Assembly: GCA_023374045.1 (NCBI GenBank)
Contig: CM041780.1
Span: 35,135,765 to 35,199,764 of the forward strand
DNA: 64,000 bases
Direction of reading: 5' to 3'
From: Limonium bicolor
Taxonomy: Eukaryota > Streptophyta > Magnoliopsida > Caryophyllales > Plumbaginaceae
Shown here: in pieces, positions 1 to 9,429 of the stretch
Layout: each line of letters starts with the position of its first letter
Position numbering within the stretch: the stretch's first letter is position 1
Program-made: the position numbers and the translations under genes
Notes under the pieces: generated by a model
Told to the model about the DNA's origin: nothing
Database searches by the model: none
What the model saw: only the letters and a program-made list of their open reading frames with translations

Positions 1-2
1 TT

Positions 3-988
3 GTCAAGGTCGAGCACACCGCCGATCCGACCTTCGACTGGGAAGCTTACACCTCTCTCCTCAGATTAAAATACTATCCTGAACATGTTAAGACCAAGAA
101 GCGCTTGGAGCTTGACGCTTTGAAGATGACGGATAAGATGACAGTCGACGAATACTATACTAAGTTCACCTCCATCCTCCGTCTACTACTGACTTAGGGT
201 ACACCAGACAGATGTTGGTCAACCACTTCTATGGTGGCCTGAGCCATCGCCTCCAATATGGCATAAGTTACACCCGTTTTACCTCCTCCAAGTAAATCTT
301 AATTCAAACCCATTATGCCATTGTCCATATGAAATAGTACCTTGCTATGTGGAATACACTATCTAACACCCGAGAACCTCAGGAGTGTTACCATGCCGTC
401 TTACAGGTTGAAATCACCGTCCATCTGAGGGACGAAGAGAACGCGCTCAAGCGCAAATCCAACCCCAAGAATGCTAGCTCATAGGAGCAGCATAAAAACA
501 AGGGCTAGAAGCCAAAGATGGGGAAGTACACCCACCCACCTCATAAGAGTACCCCCGGAGACAGCATTGCCCATGCTGAGAAGGGCAAGGCAGCTGAGTA
601 GTTGCAGCTAGCCTACCCTGCAGTAGTGGCTGCTAAACCACTGAGATCCCAACCGCTTAAGGGTTCTCGCTCCGACTATAGTAAGGCCCACTCTGGAGGC
701 CGGTACTACCACTACAGGACATGCGGGAAGAACCACCCCGGCGTCTATTACCAGGGGAAGGAAGTGAGATGCTACAAGTGCAGTCAGATGGGTCACTGTT
801 CCTTCGAGTGCCCGAACAAGTCCAAACCCAAAGGCAACTACCAAGGCTTTACGCAAAGAGAGGGCAAGGAGGTTGCATCTGGCGATGCACAAGCCTAGCA
901 GACCTCGCAGGGACAGGGGTCCCGAGGTGCTCAGAAGGGTGCACCGTAGAGTCAGCCGGCTTGCATATCATCGATCGAGATGGGAGCA
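3..988 (+). pseudogene. gag: E1 gag, 3' part, with CCHC zinc knuckle (decayed)
   Basis: Gag packages the element RNA into virus-like particles. The reading frame from position 3 matches the retrotransposon gag domain (DWEAYTSLL, then KYYPEHVKTKK, then TVDEYYTKF) until an in-frame TAG near 198. After a 1-nt shift it continues (NHFYGGLSHRLQ) to a probable intron at 292-382, then ECYHAVLQVEITVHLRDEEN. The knuckle lies at 770-811 as C-X2-C-X4-H-X4-C. An upstream half-finger (TCGKNHPG) has lost its outer cysteines; the E3 copy keeps them. The frame ends with a phase-1 splice donor at 989. Nonsense changes (e.g. CAG to TAG near 484) and frameshifts make it a pseudogene. Confidence 0.85.
292..382 (+). 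other. Predicted spliceosomal intron in E1 gag (91 bp)
   Basis: Coding sequence ends at ...TSSK/Q with a donor CAA|GTAAATC and resumes after GAGAACCTCAG| with ECYHAV. The segment has no coding similarity to gag. Interrupted gag at the same protein position, between the YTT(I/L)Q-like segment and ECYH/ECYE, is seen in E2 (about 33557-33639) and E3 (45574-45643). Conservation in three diverged elements supports a real intron. Splicing itself is inferred. Confidence 0.65.
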
Positions 989-1163
989 GTACTATGTCCA
1001 GCTTAGCTACTTTCGAACACCTTGTTCCTTGAGTGCATGCCTAAATGTTTGAATTGCTTGCTTGAGTGATTACTTGAATGACCAAGAAATCCTTGTATGA
1101 ATTGAGCATGAACCGAAACTATTAACTAGAAAACTAGAACTCACATATAATTTTCCACCATAG
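989..1163 (+). other. Predicted intron joining gag to the AlkB exon in E1
   Basis: The frame ...LHIIDRDG ends in a donor A|GTACTATG at 989, phase 1. The AlkB segment opens after CCACCATAG| at 1163, also phase 1. The intervening 175 bp contains stops in all useful frames. E2 has the same arrangement (32755-32885; donor CAG|GTACCGC, acceptor CACTTTAG|). A second phase-1 acceptor, AATCAATAG| at 2045, leads straight into the protease frame, so the same donor could skip the AlkB exon. The donor choice in E1 rests on alignment to E2 and on phase. Confidence 0.55.
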
Positions 1164-1903
1164 GAACTTTCCATATCTGTTACCCAATCCCTTCAAACCC
1201 ACTCCACGAAGAAGCCGACATCACCACTCAACACACCAACTATAAGCAGTGTCAGGTCATCCGACCAAGTATGATATTAATAAAGGGATGCCTCACACCC
1301 GAAGCGCAAATTTCCATCGTCCGATGATGCAACGAACTAGGTGCGGGTCCATGAGGACTTTACTCACCCGAATTCCCCGGCGGAGCGAAGATGAAGCTAA
1401 AGATGATGTGCTTGGGAAAGGACTGGAATCCTAATACCATGACATACTAGAAGACACGAGCTGAAGACAGAGCAACACCACCAGCAATACCTGATGAATT
1501 TCAAGCGGTTAACGCACAAGTTGTAGAGATCACACGGCAACTAGAGGCTGATCCAATTCCTACACTTGAAGCGGGCCTTTATATTATTAACTTCTACGAA
1601 GAAGGTGGACTACTTGGTTTACACCAAGATAAGGACAAGACAGCGGAAATTCTCGAACAAGGAGTGCCCGTAGTGTCCTGGTCCATTGGTGACGATGCCG
1701 AATTCTTATTCGGCGAGTAGAAGCATGTGGACCTTATAGAGAAACTGGTAATTAGGTCAGAAAATGTCTTAGTTATGGGTGGAGAGTCGAGAATGCTGTA
1801 TCACGGTATCAAAAGGATTAAGATGAATACGACACCATCGACGGTGGTCAACGCCACACACCTGAAACCCGGATGCCTGAACCTTACCTTTAGGAAGTAT
1901 TAA
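1164..1903 (+). pseudogene. AlkB-like 2-oxoglutarate/Fe(II) dioxygenase exon inside E1
   Basis: AlkB enzymes oxidatively remove methyl groups from nucleic acid bases, using Fe(II) and 2-oxoglutarate. One frame runs from 1164 to a TAA at 1901-1903 with no frameshift. Visible in order: the ALKBH1-type start (RPSMILIKG, LTPEAQISIVRRC), the substrate-side segment MKLKMMCLGKDWNP, the metal ligands HxD in LGLHQDKD (His 1622-1624, Asp 1628-1630), PVVSWSIGDDAEFLFG, MGGESRMLYHG (distal His 1802-1804), and the 2OG-binding tail NLTFRKY (Arg 1892-1894). The first Arg of the RxNxTxR motif is Cys here (codon 1874-1876, CGC to TGC). About four in-frame stops (two TGA, two TAG), all explicable by single transitions, inactivate it. 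The closest family by motif is plant ALKBH1-class, not the short AlkB of plant RNA viruses; this assignment is from memory of motifs. It lies between gag and protease, as in E2. Confidence 0.88.
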
Positions 1904-2045
1904 GCTTGTAACATCATGTAATATGATAGTAATGTGTACTAGAGGCACATAATGTATGATGGATGATTATCAATAAAGTAGTGTTGGTTATCAATTTTTT
2001 CCACTAGCGTTATACCATCAACTCATAAAGCTTATGAATCAATAG
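1904..2045 (+). other. Spacer between AlkB stop and protease exon of E1
   Basis: AT-rich noncoding stretch following the AlkB stop codon. It ends in CAATAG|GTTGTGGACTCGG, a plausible 3' splice site directly in frame with the protease. E2 has a matching spacer (31859-32015) ending AATTAG|GTTATGGACTCGG. The GGACTCGGTACGGAAGG sequence after the acceptor is nearly identical in E1 and E2, while the spacer itself has diverged. Confidence 0.5.
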
Positions 2046-2640
2046 GTTGTGGACTCGGTACGGAAGGATCCCTAAGCATCCTCACAAAGACACAGGCCAG
2101 TAAGAGGGGCACTATAATCACGGGTTCCTTCCCAGTGAATGGCATTGATGCCACAGTACTATTCGACTCCGGCGCCTCTCATACCTTTGTTTCACCGTTA
2201 TTCACGAAGAGGTTGGGGCTAGACGCAAATGAGCTACCAAATTTCATGGTTACGCTCCCGTCGAAGGAGCGAGTTAACTGTACGAAGTACTACCGAGCTG
2301 CCACTATCCAAATTAAAGGTGAGGTGTTTCCCATTTCCTTTATTGAATTCAGTGGTTTGGGATTCGACCCGATAGTCGGAATGAACAGGTTGGAGCGGCA
2401 TAAGGGGCAAATCCTCTACGCCGAGCATAGATTGCTGCTTAAGAGCCCATCTAGGGTTACAGTATCATACCACCAGAGGCCGAGAGAGCCTTCGACTAAA
2501 GTCATCTCCGCTATGTCCATGAATCGAGAGCTCAGAAAGGGGCACGAGGTATTCCTTTATTATGTGCAAGATCTAGAGCGAGATCCATAATTCAGCACTG
2601 ACATACCGGTAGTGTCGAAGTTCCCGGATGTGTTCTGAAG
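2046..2640 (+). pseudogene. E1 aspartic protease (PR)
   Basis: Retroviral-type aspartic protease that would process Gag-Pol. The active-site motif LFDSGASHTFVS lies near 2159-2194, followed by the typical flap region and the IVGMNRLERHKG motif (normally GMNWL). Frame GLGTEG...TGSFPVNGIDAT begins right after the predicted acceptor at 2045. The frame stops at DP* (2588-2590). A sequence related to VVSEFPDVF-ELPGMPP follows before RT, with a frameshift near 2636. Inactive as it stands, but the catalytic aspartate is kept. Confidence 0.85.
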
Positions 2641-3290
2641 GAACTTCCCGGCATGCCACCGCACAAAGCAGTTGAGTTTGAGATAGAGCTTGTGTCGGGC
2701 ACGGGTCCATGGCTAAGGCACCGTACCGTTTGGCACCGACAGAGATGGCCGAATTGAAAGTGCAGTTGAAAGATCTACTCGACAAAGTGTTCATACGCCC
2801 GAGCGTATCACCCTGGGGAGCACTGGTCCTCTTTGTAAAGAAGAAGGATGGTAGCCTCCGCCTCTGCATTGACTACCGTGAACTAAATGCGGCCACTATA
2901 AAGAACAAGTATCCTTTACCACGCCTCGACGACCTCTTTGACCAATTGAAAGGAGCATCAGTCTTCTCCAAGATTGACCTTCGATCCGGATATCGTCAGA
3001 TTTCCATCCGAGAGCAAGCTATTTAGAAGATGACATTCCGTACAAGATATGGCCACTACGAATTCACAGTGATGCCATTCGGTTTGTCGAATGCACCAAC
3101 TAAATTCATGGATTTGATGAACCGGTTATTTAGTGAGCAGTTAGACACTTATGTCGTAGTCTTCATCAACGACATCCTTGTTTACTCAAAAACCAGAGAT
3201 GAGCACAAGAACCACCTTAGAAAAGTACTTGAGACACTGCGCGAGAACCAGCTGTATGCGAAGTTCTTCAAATGTGAGTTCTAGCTTGAC
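2641..3290 (+). pseudogene. E1 reverse transcriptase (RT), catalytic site altered
   Basis: RNA-dependent DNA polymerase domain. Visible blocks: [59 protein letters not shown] (first catalytic Asp), [17 protein letters not shown] and [12 protein letters not shown]. The last block is the YxDD box, here F-I-N-D: the first of the paired aspartates is Asn, which should abolish activity. E2 has the intact F-I-D-D. Nonsense codons occur at 3024 (before KMTFRTRYG) and 3283 (TGG to TAG), so the domain is split into several open segments. Confidence 0.9.
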
Positions 3291-3960
3291 CAGGTATCCT
3301 TCCTTGGTCACGTGATCTCGAGCGCTGATATCTCTGTTGACCCGGCTAAGATAGAAGCAGTCCGATCATGGCCTAAACCGAAGAAAGTTTCTGATATCCG
3401 GAGCTTCCTTGGTCTAGCCGGTTACTACCGGAGGTTTGTCAGAGAATTTTCAAAAGTCACGAAGCCCATGACGACACTGATGAAGAAAGATGCAACGTTT
3501 GTGTGGACGGACGAGTGTAAGGTATCTTTCCAGAGCCTAAAAGACTCATTGACCTCAGTGCCCGTTCTCACTCTTCTAGAGGGCACAGAAGGATTTGAGG
3601 TGTATTGTGATGCATCAGGCAAGGGCATGGGATGCGTACTCATGCAGCATGGCAAGGTAGTAGCTTACGTCTCCCGCCAGCTAAAGAAGCATGAGGAGAA
3701 TTACCCGACACATGATCTTGAGTTGGGAGCCATTGTCTTCTCATTGAATATATGGCGACACTACCTCTACGGGGTAAGCATCACCATCTACTCCGACCAT
3801 AAAAGTTTGCAATATGTGTTCACCCAGAAGGAACTGAATCTGAGACAAAGAAGGTGGATGAAGTTTTTATCAGATTACGACATTGACCTTCAATATAAAG
3901 AAGGGAAGGTGAACGTTGTAGCTGACTCCCTGAGTCGCCGAGCACACTCAATCCATTCGT
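3291..3960 (+). pseudogene. E1 RT connection and RNase H
   Basis: Continues from RT in one long open stretch (3312-4211). The connection has the usual [18 protein letters not shown] and [16 protein letters not shown]. RNase H begins at [18 protein letters not shown] (catalytic Asp), continues through [20 protein letters not shown] (Glu) and [13 protein letters not shown] (Asp), and ends at [12 protein letters not shown] (Asp). All four acidic residues are visible. RNase H degrades the RNA strand during reverse transcription. This is the best preserved part of E1 pol. Confidence 0.9.
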
Positions 3961-4870
3961 TGCTTGCTTCTTTCAGCTTGGTTGATGAGGTGCGAGAGGC
4001 TCAGCTGTGCGACCCTTATATAAAAGAAATTAGAGAGAAAATTTCAGAAGGTACATTCGAGAAGCGGAAGTATGACTTTAAGCTGCATGAAGATGGTCTG
4101 ATCCGACTGAATGGTAGATTATGCGTTCCCCGAAGCAATGCTGAGCTGAGGGATCGCATTCTACGAGAGTCACATTGTTTGACATTATCTGTCCATCTGG
4201 GAGCCTCGTAGATGTACAAAGATATGAAGAGGTACTTCTGGTGGTCAGGTATGAAATCGGACGTGACCAAATTTGTCTTGAGGAGCCTCACATGCCAGAA
4301 GGTTAAATTCAAGCACCATAGACCGGGCGGAATGGTACAATCTATGCCAATTCCGGAGTGGAAATTCCATGACATATCCATGGATTTTGTTGTTGGACTC
4401 CCACCTGCTAGGGGAGGACTCAACATGATCTAGGTCATCGTTGATCGCCTCATCAAGGTAGCCCGCTTCATACCGATGAGGGACACCTGGAAGGTGGCGA
4501 AGCTTGCTGAGTTATTTGACCGGGAGATTATCTGACATCACGGAGTCCCGAAGACTATCGTATCTGACCGTGGCACCAGATTTCTTTCGAGATACTGGCG
4601 AGCTACACGGGAAGCGCTGGGTATTGAGTTGAAGCGTAGTACCGCCTTCCATCCACAGACCGACAGTCAGACAGAAAGGACCATCCAGACACTTGAGGAC
4701 ATGCTTAGAGCATGTGCCTTAGACTTCTAAGGGAGCTGGATTGATAAGCTTCATCTGATCGAGTTCTCTTATAATAACATTTATCACGCGTCGATCAAGA
4801 TCTTGATGTACCCCGTTGTGTTGGGATTAGTCAAGCGAAACGGTCATCATAGGACTGGAATACCTAGAGC
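3961..4870 (+). pseudogene. E1 integrase zinc and catalytic domains (broken)
   Basis: The HHCC finger is visible as ...[13 protein letters not shown], then LRSLTCQKVK (4170-4310). The DDE core starts at MPIPEWKFHDISMDFVVGLPP (first Asp), then SDRGTRFLSRYW (second Asp) and QTERTIQTLEDML (Glu). Stops at 4209, 4431 (TGG to TAG), 4533 (CGA to TGA) and 4727 (CAA to TAA) interrupt it. Near 4800-4880 a short deletion has removed the segment that in E2 and E4 holds PFQALYGRPC and following residues. Integrase would insert the cDNA into chromatin. Confidence 0.87.
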
Positions 4871-5339
4871 AAGAAATCTTATGCTGATGTGAGACGATGT
4901 GACCTTGAGTTCGCCGTGGGCGACCAAGTGTTTCTGTGTGTTTCACCTATGAAAGACGTCTTTCGATTTGGCCAGAAGGGCAAGCTGAGCCCGAAGTTTG
5001 TAGGGCCGCATGAGATTAATGAGAGAGTTGGATCCGTGGCATATAGGTTATCTTTACCTGGGCAGTTGGGATGTGTTCACGATGAGTTTCACGATTCGCA
5101 ACTTAAGAAATATATATCCGATCCTTCTCATGTTCTAAAGCCCAAACATCTATCCCTAGAGCCGACAATGTGATATGTCGAGACTCCACTGTGAATTCGT
5201 GATACTAAGACGAGAGACACTCGCAACAAGTCAATGCGAATGGTCAAAGTCTTGCGGTCAAACCACGATGTCGAGCGAGAAGCGACTTGGGAACTAGAGG
5301 ACGCCATGAAGGCGAAATACCCGCAATTATTCGTAGACT
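4871..5339 (+). pseudogene. E1 integrase C-terminus and chromodomain
   Basis: The integrase C-terminal (GPY/F-type) part is clear: [23 protein letters not shown], then HDSQLKKY. The chromodomain follows (about 5185-5339): [39 protein letters not shown], ending in a stop at 5339. A Tekay-type chromodomain normally reads LVKVLWxNHxVEEATWE; here W is R and one codon is inserted. The chromodomain would direct insertion to modified histones, which fits the heterochromatic clustering in this window. Confidence 0.85.
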
Positions 5340-5354
5340 AGAGTGTCTAGCACT

Positions 5355-5392
5355 TTGAGGGTACGGGGCGTACCCCTTTTTAAGGGGGGTAG
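5355..5392 (+). promoter_or_regulatory. E1 hairpin plus upstream (second) polypurine tract
   Basis: Just after the pol stop lies GGGTACG-ggg-CGTACCC, a perfect 7-bp stem, immediately followed by TTTTTAAGGGGGGTAGG. The latter closely resembles the 3' polypurine tract at 5771-5784 but sits about 390 bp upstream of it. The same pair of elements occurs in E2, E3 and E4. It could prime plus-strand DNA synthesis or form an RNA structure; function is inferred. Confidence 0.6.
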
Positions 5393-5770
5393 GACCATTT
5401 TGTTTTGGCATTGCTTTCGGGGTAAGCATTGCATTGTATGTAAATTGTACTACATTTTGTTGGACTTAATTAACAACCAGGGTGTTGGTTGTAGAATGTT
5501 AACTGTAATTTTTGAATTGAATTATGTTTGAAGTGAATGGAATTGTGGTATCGCTTGAATCGGATTGAGATTGGTGCTTGAATTGTGCTGAATTGGATTG
5601 AGATAGGTGCTTGACTTGTGTTAAGAATGTGGTTGTGATTGAGGTGAATACTCTTGCGTGACAGAATTTTAATTCTGTAAAGTGTTGTGTGTATGACCTT
5701 TGACAATTGAGGGTCAATTGACCAAAGAAAACTAATTCATCAACTTGAATAACTTTGAGGGAAAAGTTCC
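5393..5770 (+). other. E1 untranslated spacer between the two polypurine tracts
   Basis: AT-rich noncoding sequence with tandem-like AATTG/TTGA runs (GATTGAGAT(A/T)GGTGCTTGA repeats near 5563-5615). No coding or RNA gene signal is seen. Confidence 0.5.
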
Positions 5771-5784
5771 TTAAGGGGGTAGAT
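5771..5784 (+). promoter_or_regulatory. E1 3' polypurine tract
   Basis: TTAAGGGGGTAGAT directly abuts the LTR start TGAAATACCCC at 5785, the expected place for the plus-strand primer. E2, E3 and E4 have the same tract in reverse orientation next to their LTRs. Confidence 0.85.
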
Positions 5785-6979
5785 TGAAATACCCCAAAAT
5801 TTAAAACAGTGATTAATAAGGCTAATTAAGATTTTATAAGCTTAATTATGCCTAAGTAATCATGAAGGAACAAATCCCGAAGAAAATGGATCCTTAAAAC
5901 GGATTGAAAACACAAACGAACCTTAAAGCACGTTTTTTGAGGAAACCGGGAAAACGTGACTTTTAGCGTGTTAAATAGACCTGTAATAATTTTAGTCAAC
6001 CAAATAGTCATTACTAAACCATAATGAAGGTATAGAACCAATAAAATTAATTAAACGAGAAATTTCCAGAAAACAGTTCCGGGAGTGAATAGTGCAAAAA
6101 ACGAAAGTAATTGGGTGTAAATGTAATAAGGCAAAACTTAACTCCCCTCTTGTAATTAAAAATCAGAATGCTATATTTTGTGTGTGTGTCCGGTTACCAA
6201 CCCCACACTCCCCCTCTTAATTTATCCTAACTCACTACAAGACAAAGGAATAAATTAAAAGAAAGTACAAAAGCAAAAATTGGAACTCTCTCTCCTAACC
6301 CCACTCTTCTCTCATGTTTTCTATCCCCCCTTGGCTGGCTTCTTCTCTTCATTTTCCCCATCCATGGCGATGTGCAGCACCCTCACCAACTCCTCCATTC
6401 CTCTCTATATTTGAAAGCCCAAATCAACTCCAAAACACTTAAAAATTACACCATTGCACTCTCCTCTCTTTGGGCAACATTTCTACCTTTTCAAAATCAG
6501 AAAATCTCACACTTCATCTCCATGGATGTGACTCATTTTGGAGCTTGAAGACCACCATTGTGACCCCCTCCATCTCCACTTTGTTCTTAGGTAAAAATAG
6601 TCTTCAAAGTCCATCTTTTTCCAGCTTTTCCTTGCAAACGAAATTACAAGTGAAGCCTTGTTTTCTTCCTCTTCCAGCCGGTTTGGTGGTTGTTCTTGGA
6701 GCTGGAAACCTTATCTCATTGTTGTCCATAACCCCTACTAAGAAGCTAAGGTAATATCCCCTTGTAAACCCTAACTTGTACTATGTGTTAGGTTAGTTTA
6801 AGGAATGAGATTTCTAAGTTAGTATGGTGTGTGTTGATGGATGTAGCTTACCAAATTGGTGAGAGAAGAACAAGAATAACAAACCGAGAAACAAAGAAGG
6901 AAGGAGAAAGGGAATAAAGAACTAGAAAATACAAGGTAAATGCACTTACCTCGAGCTACTTTGAATGTTTGATTGTAAC
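5785..6979 (+). repeat. E1 3' LTR, first part (up to CACTA insertion)
   Basis: Begins TGAAATACCCCAAAA after the polypurine tract. It contains the U3/leader region: segments shared with other LTRs here (AAAGCACGTTTTTTGAGG, AAACGAGAAATTTCC), a pyrimidine-rich stretch (6285-6400) that may lie near the transcription start, and three splice-donor-like AG|GTAA sites at 6591, 6751 and 6936. The CACTA element interrupts at 6980, duplicating AAC. Confidence 0.8.
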
Positions 6980-7300
6980 CACTGCTAGAAAAAAAAGAAT
7001 AAACAACGCTTAAATTTGGCATTTAAGAACGTTTTTTAGCGTTGTTTATTCGAGCGACGCAAATGCTAAAACATTTTAAATGACGCTTTCAAAGCGTTCC
7101 TTATTATATCTTTAAAGAACGCTTATTTGCAAAGCGTTCTTTATAATGCAAGAATGATGAGAACATAAAAAACGCTTTATCCTAACAAGCGTTCTTTATG
7201 CTTAGTCAAAAACAACGCTTATCACATATAAGCGTTTCTTATGATGGTTGGCGGGAGACTTCAAAAGAACGCTTATATGGATAAGCGTTCTTTATATATT
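6980..7300. repeat. CACTA left terminal inverted repeat and subterminal repeats
   Basis: The terminal repeat is followed by at least eight copies of a 10-bp motif AAGAACGCTT or its complement, often paired head-to-head so that single-stranded DNA or RNA could fold (e.g. AAGAACGCTTATATGG...ATAAGCGTTCTTTAT, 7245-7293). The right end has the same motif. These match the subterminal binding-site arrays known for En/Spm transposases. Confidence 0.85.
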
Positions 7301-7639
7301 TTTTTTTTGTTTTCAGAAATCTGATCTGTACGTTCCAACAAATGCTACAGATCGATATCATCACATCACAGATCAATTAATGCATTGTTGCATTTTCAAC
7401 ACAGCAGAAATCTCTACCAATATTTGCATTCCAGGCAGGCCAATTGCATGCAACAAATCAGCCAGTATTAGCAGAGAATGCCAGTATTAGTACCATAAAC
7501 ACATGCAGACAAAATTAATTACAGTTAAATCCAAACACAGATGGAAGCTACTAAGTACTTATGTTGTAATTAAAGCAATCTATATAACTTTGATAATGCA
7601 GGAAACGTGTACTTGACATATATAATGGGCGCAACAGAC
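7301..7639. other. CACTA noncoding segment downstream of the protease gene
   Basis: Between the subterminal repeats and the last Ulp1-like exon on the minus strand. No convincing coding exon is seen; a duplicated 'ccagtatta-gcagagaatg' word occurs near 7460-7490. Probably the 3' untranslated part of the minus-strand gene. Confidence 0.4.
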
Positions 7640-9426
7640 TACATTTTTGTAGATGCAATTGGTTGATCAGTCAGACATCTTCCAGTATTGCTTTCGTCCA
7701 GTAAGCGCACATGTGCTCCTTGACAAAATCTAGATCCCCAGCTGAATAAGTACCTCCTTTTTTCAAAGAACTGAATAAGCTGCACGCAAGAATTATAAAA
7801 GCAATTAAGTACACACCATTTAAACTTATCCAACCATGCAGAAACAGTTAAATTACCAATTCAAACACAAAACTTATAACACATACTCCAGATTCATTAC
7901 TGATTTTGTCGATGTGGGACACGATGTCCAACATGTATTGCATCACAAAATAACCGCAACTGCTGCTATCGGGTAGCCTGGGACACTATTTGCAATAAAA
8001 TTATATTATTATATATACACACTAATATATACAAAATATATTTAAGTATATATGCATATGAGTAAATAGAATGTTTTTACCTTTTTAATATACTGTATCT
8101 GCAAAGGAAAATTCATCTGATTGGCATTGACCATACCTTCTCTAAAACCACTGAAATTAATTAAAACAAGCATTAATTTAAGTGACAAGTCATCAAAAAG
8201 GTATAAAATTTTATTTTTTGAAATGAAAATATGCACACTTTACTTACTTTGTCAACAGAACAGAAATGGCGATGTTTCTCCTAATTCCACTAATAGGGTC
8301 AATCACTATACAGGATGATGAGTAAGTACACACCACTAACAACAACCAATGATTGCTACAAGTTTGAAACAACAACAAATCAACTTCACCTTCGAAAATA
8401 TATATGAGTTAACATAAAACAAGACAAAAGCATAAGGTGGTCAAGCACGCTTACATCTGATGATATGGTATGAGCACAAATTTGCTATTCCTCTTTACCA
8501 CCGCAATTATGTCATTGCGCATATGGATCTGACACGCAGCACCATCTCTCATAGCTTCCTCAGAAGACATGATTTGTGGACATATGAAGGTGATCATAAT
8601 GTCCAGTTTCTTTGCCACCAGCCTCGATAGTAAGGGCCTTTGATGACAAATGCATTAAATTAAAATTATATATACATAAAACTTACTATTAACTTTGAAA
8701 GTGAAAAAATGTGATACTTACAAGCAGTAGGATTGAATCACCGAGATGTTCAGCATATCACCAAGCAGCAGCTCCTTGACATCGCTTATACTGATCAGCA
8801 ACTCCTGGGGTTCTCCTCTGTGGAACAAAGACGGCGGAACCCTAAGGATGAACCCCTCAATGAAATCATCACCTTCCCGAATATAAGTCATATAAGATCT
8901 GCTGACGCTTTCCTAGTGCTTTCACCAAATTTGGGATAAGAATGAAATCGCGTTCGAAGTGCGACTGATGGTAGTGACATCCTGCTGACCCGATGGTCCC
9001 TTTCCTTCGACGCACTGACTGCCTTTACCTTTGCCAGCAATAGGAACAGGTGTCTAAGAATGACAAGTTAGCATATATACGTTAGAAAACTATTCTCCCA
9101 AAACTGCATTTATATGAAATGGTAATTAGAAAACAAATTTATATAAGTTGTTTGCTTACCGTATACTACAGATAAATCCACCAGATTGCAAGGCCATGGT
9201 ACTTGTGAGCCACGTGCTTCAATGACAGTGCTCTAATCATTCCACTCTATCGGTAATGGAATTTGATCACAGCCTTGACAGACACTGTCGACCGTAACAC
9301 GGACGTACCAGGCCGGAACTCGCTTGAAATGACACAGTGAGGCGAATCAGTCTGTAGAATTGTGCCTACTGCAACCACAAAGGTGCCATGTTCATTGATT
9401 TGTAGAAGACGACACTTTTCGTTCCC
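7640..9426 (-). pseudogene. Ulp1/C48-type cysteine protease segment of the CACTA element
   Basis: A set of short minus-strand exons separated by AT-rich introns. The first (9247-9426) resembles the DUF8039-type domain found next to Ulp1 in plant transposons (GTFVVAVGTILQTD..., VSVKAVI). Then come EGFILRVPPSLFHRGEPQELLIS (8713-8900), RPLLSRLVAKKLDIMITFIC with SKFVLIPYH (8458-8640), CIVIDPISGIRR (about 8285-8325), GMVNANQMNFPLQIQ (8085-8150), and the catalytic cysteine block SSSCGYFVMQYMLDIVSHID (about 7890-7980). C48 proteases cleave SUMO-like proteins. The usual His-Trp before the VVID-like block is not evident, so activity is doubtful. Frames shift between exons and several stops occur. Exon limits are approximate. 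Confidence 0.65.
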
Positions 9427-9429
9427 TAA

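Noticed and set aside
1164..1903. AlkB exon as an integrated fragment of a plant RNA virus replicase
   Set aside because: No methyltransferase, helicase or polymerase motifs flank it, and the motifs (RPSMIL start, SWSIGDDAEFL, RPGRLNLTFRQY) fit the cellular ALKBH1 class better.
6470..6754. 94-residue open frame in the E1 LTR (MGNISTF...)
   Set aside because: Ser/Leu-rich, low-complexity composition, no homologous frame in the corresponding part of the other LTRs; likely chance within the leader.
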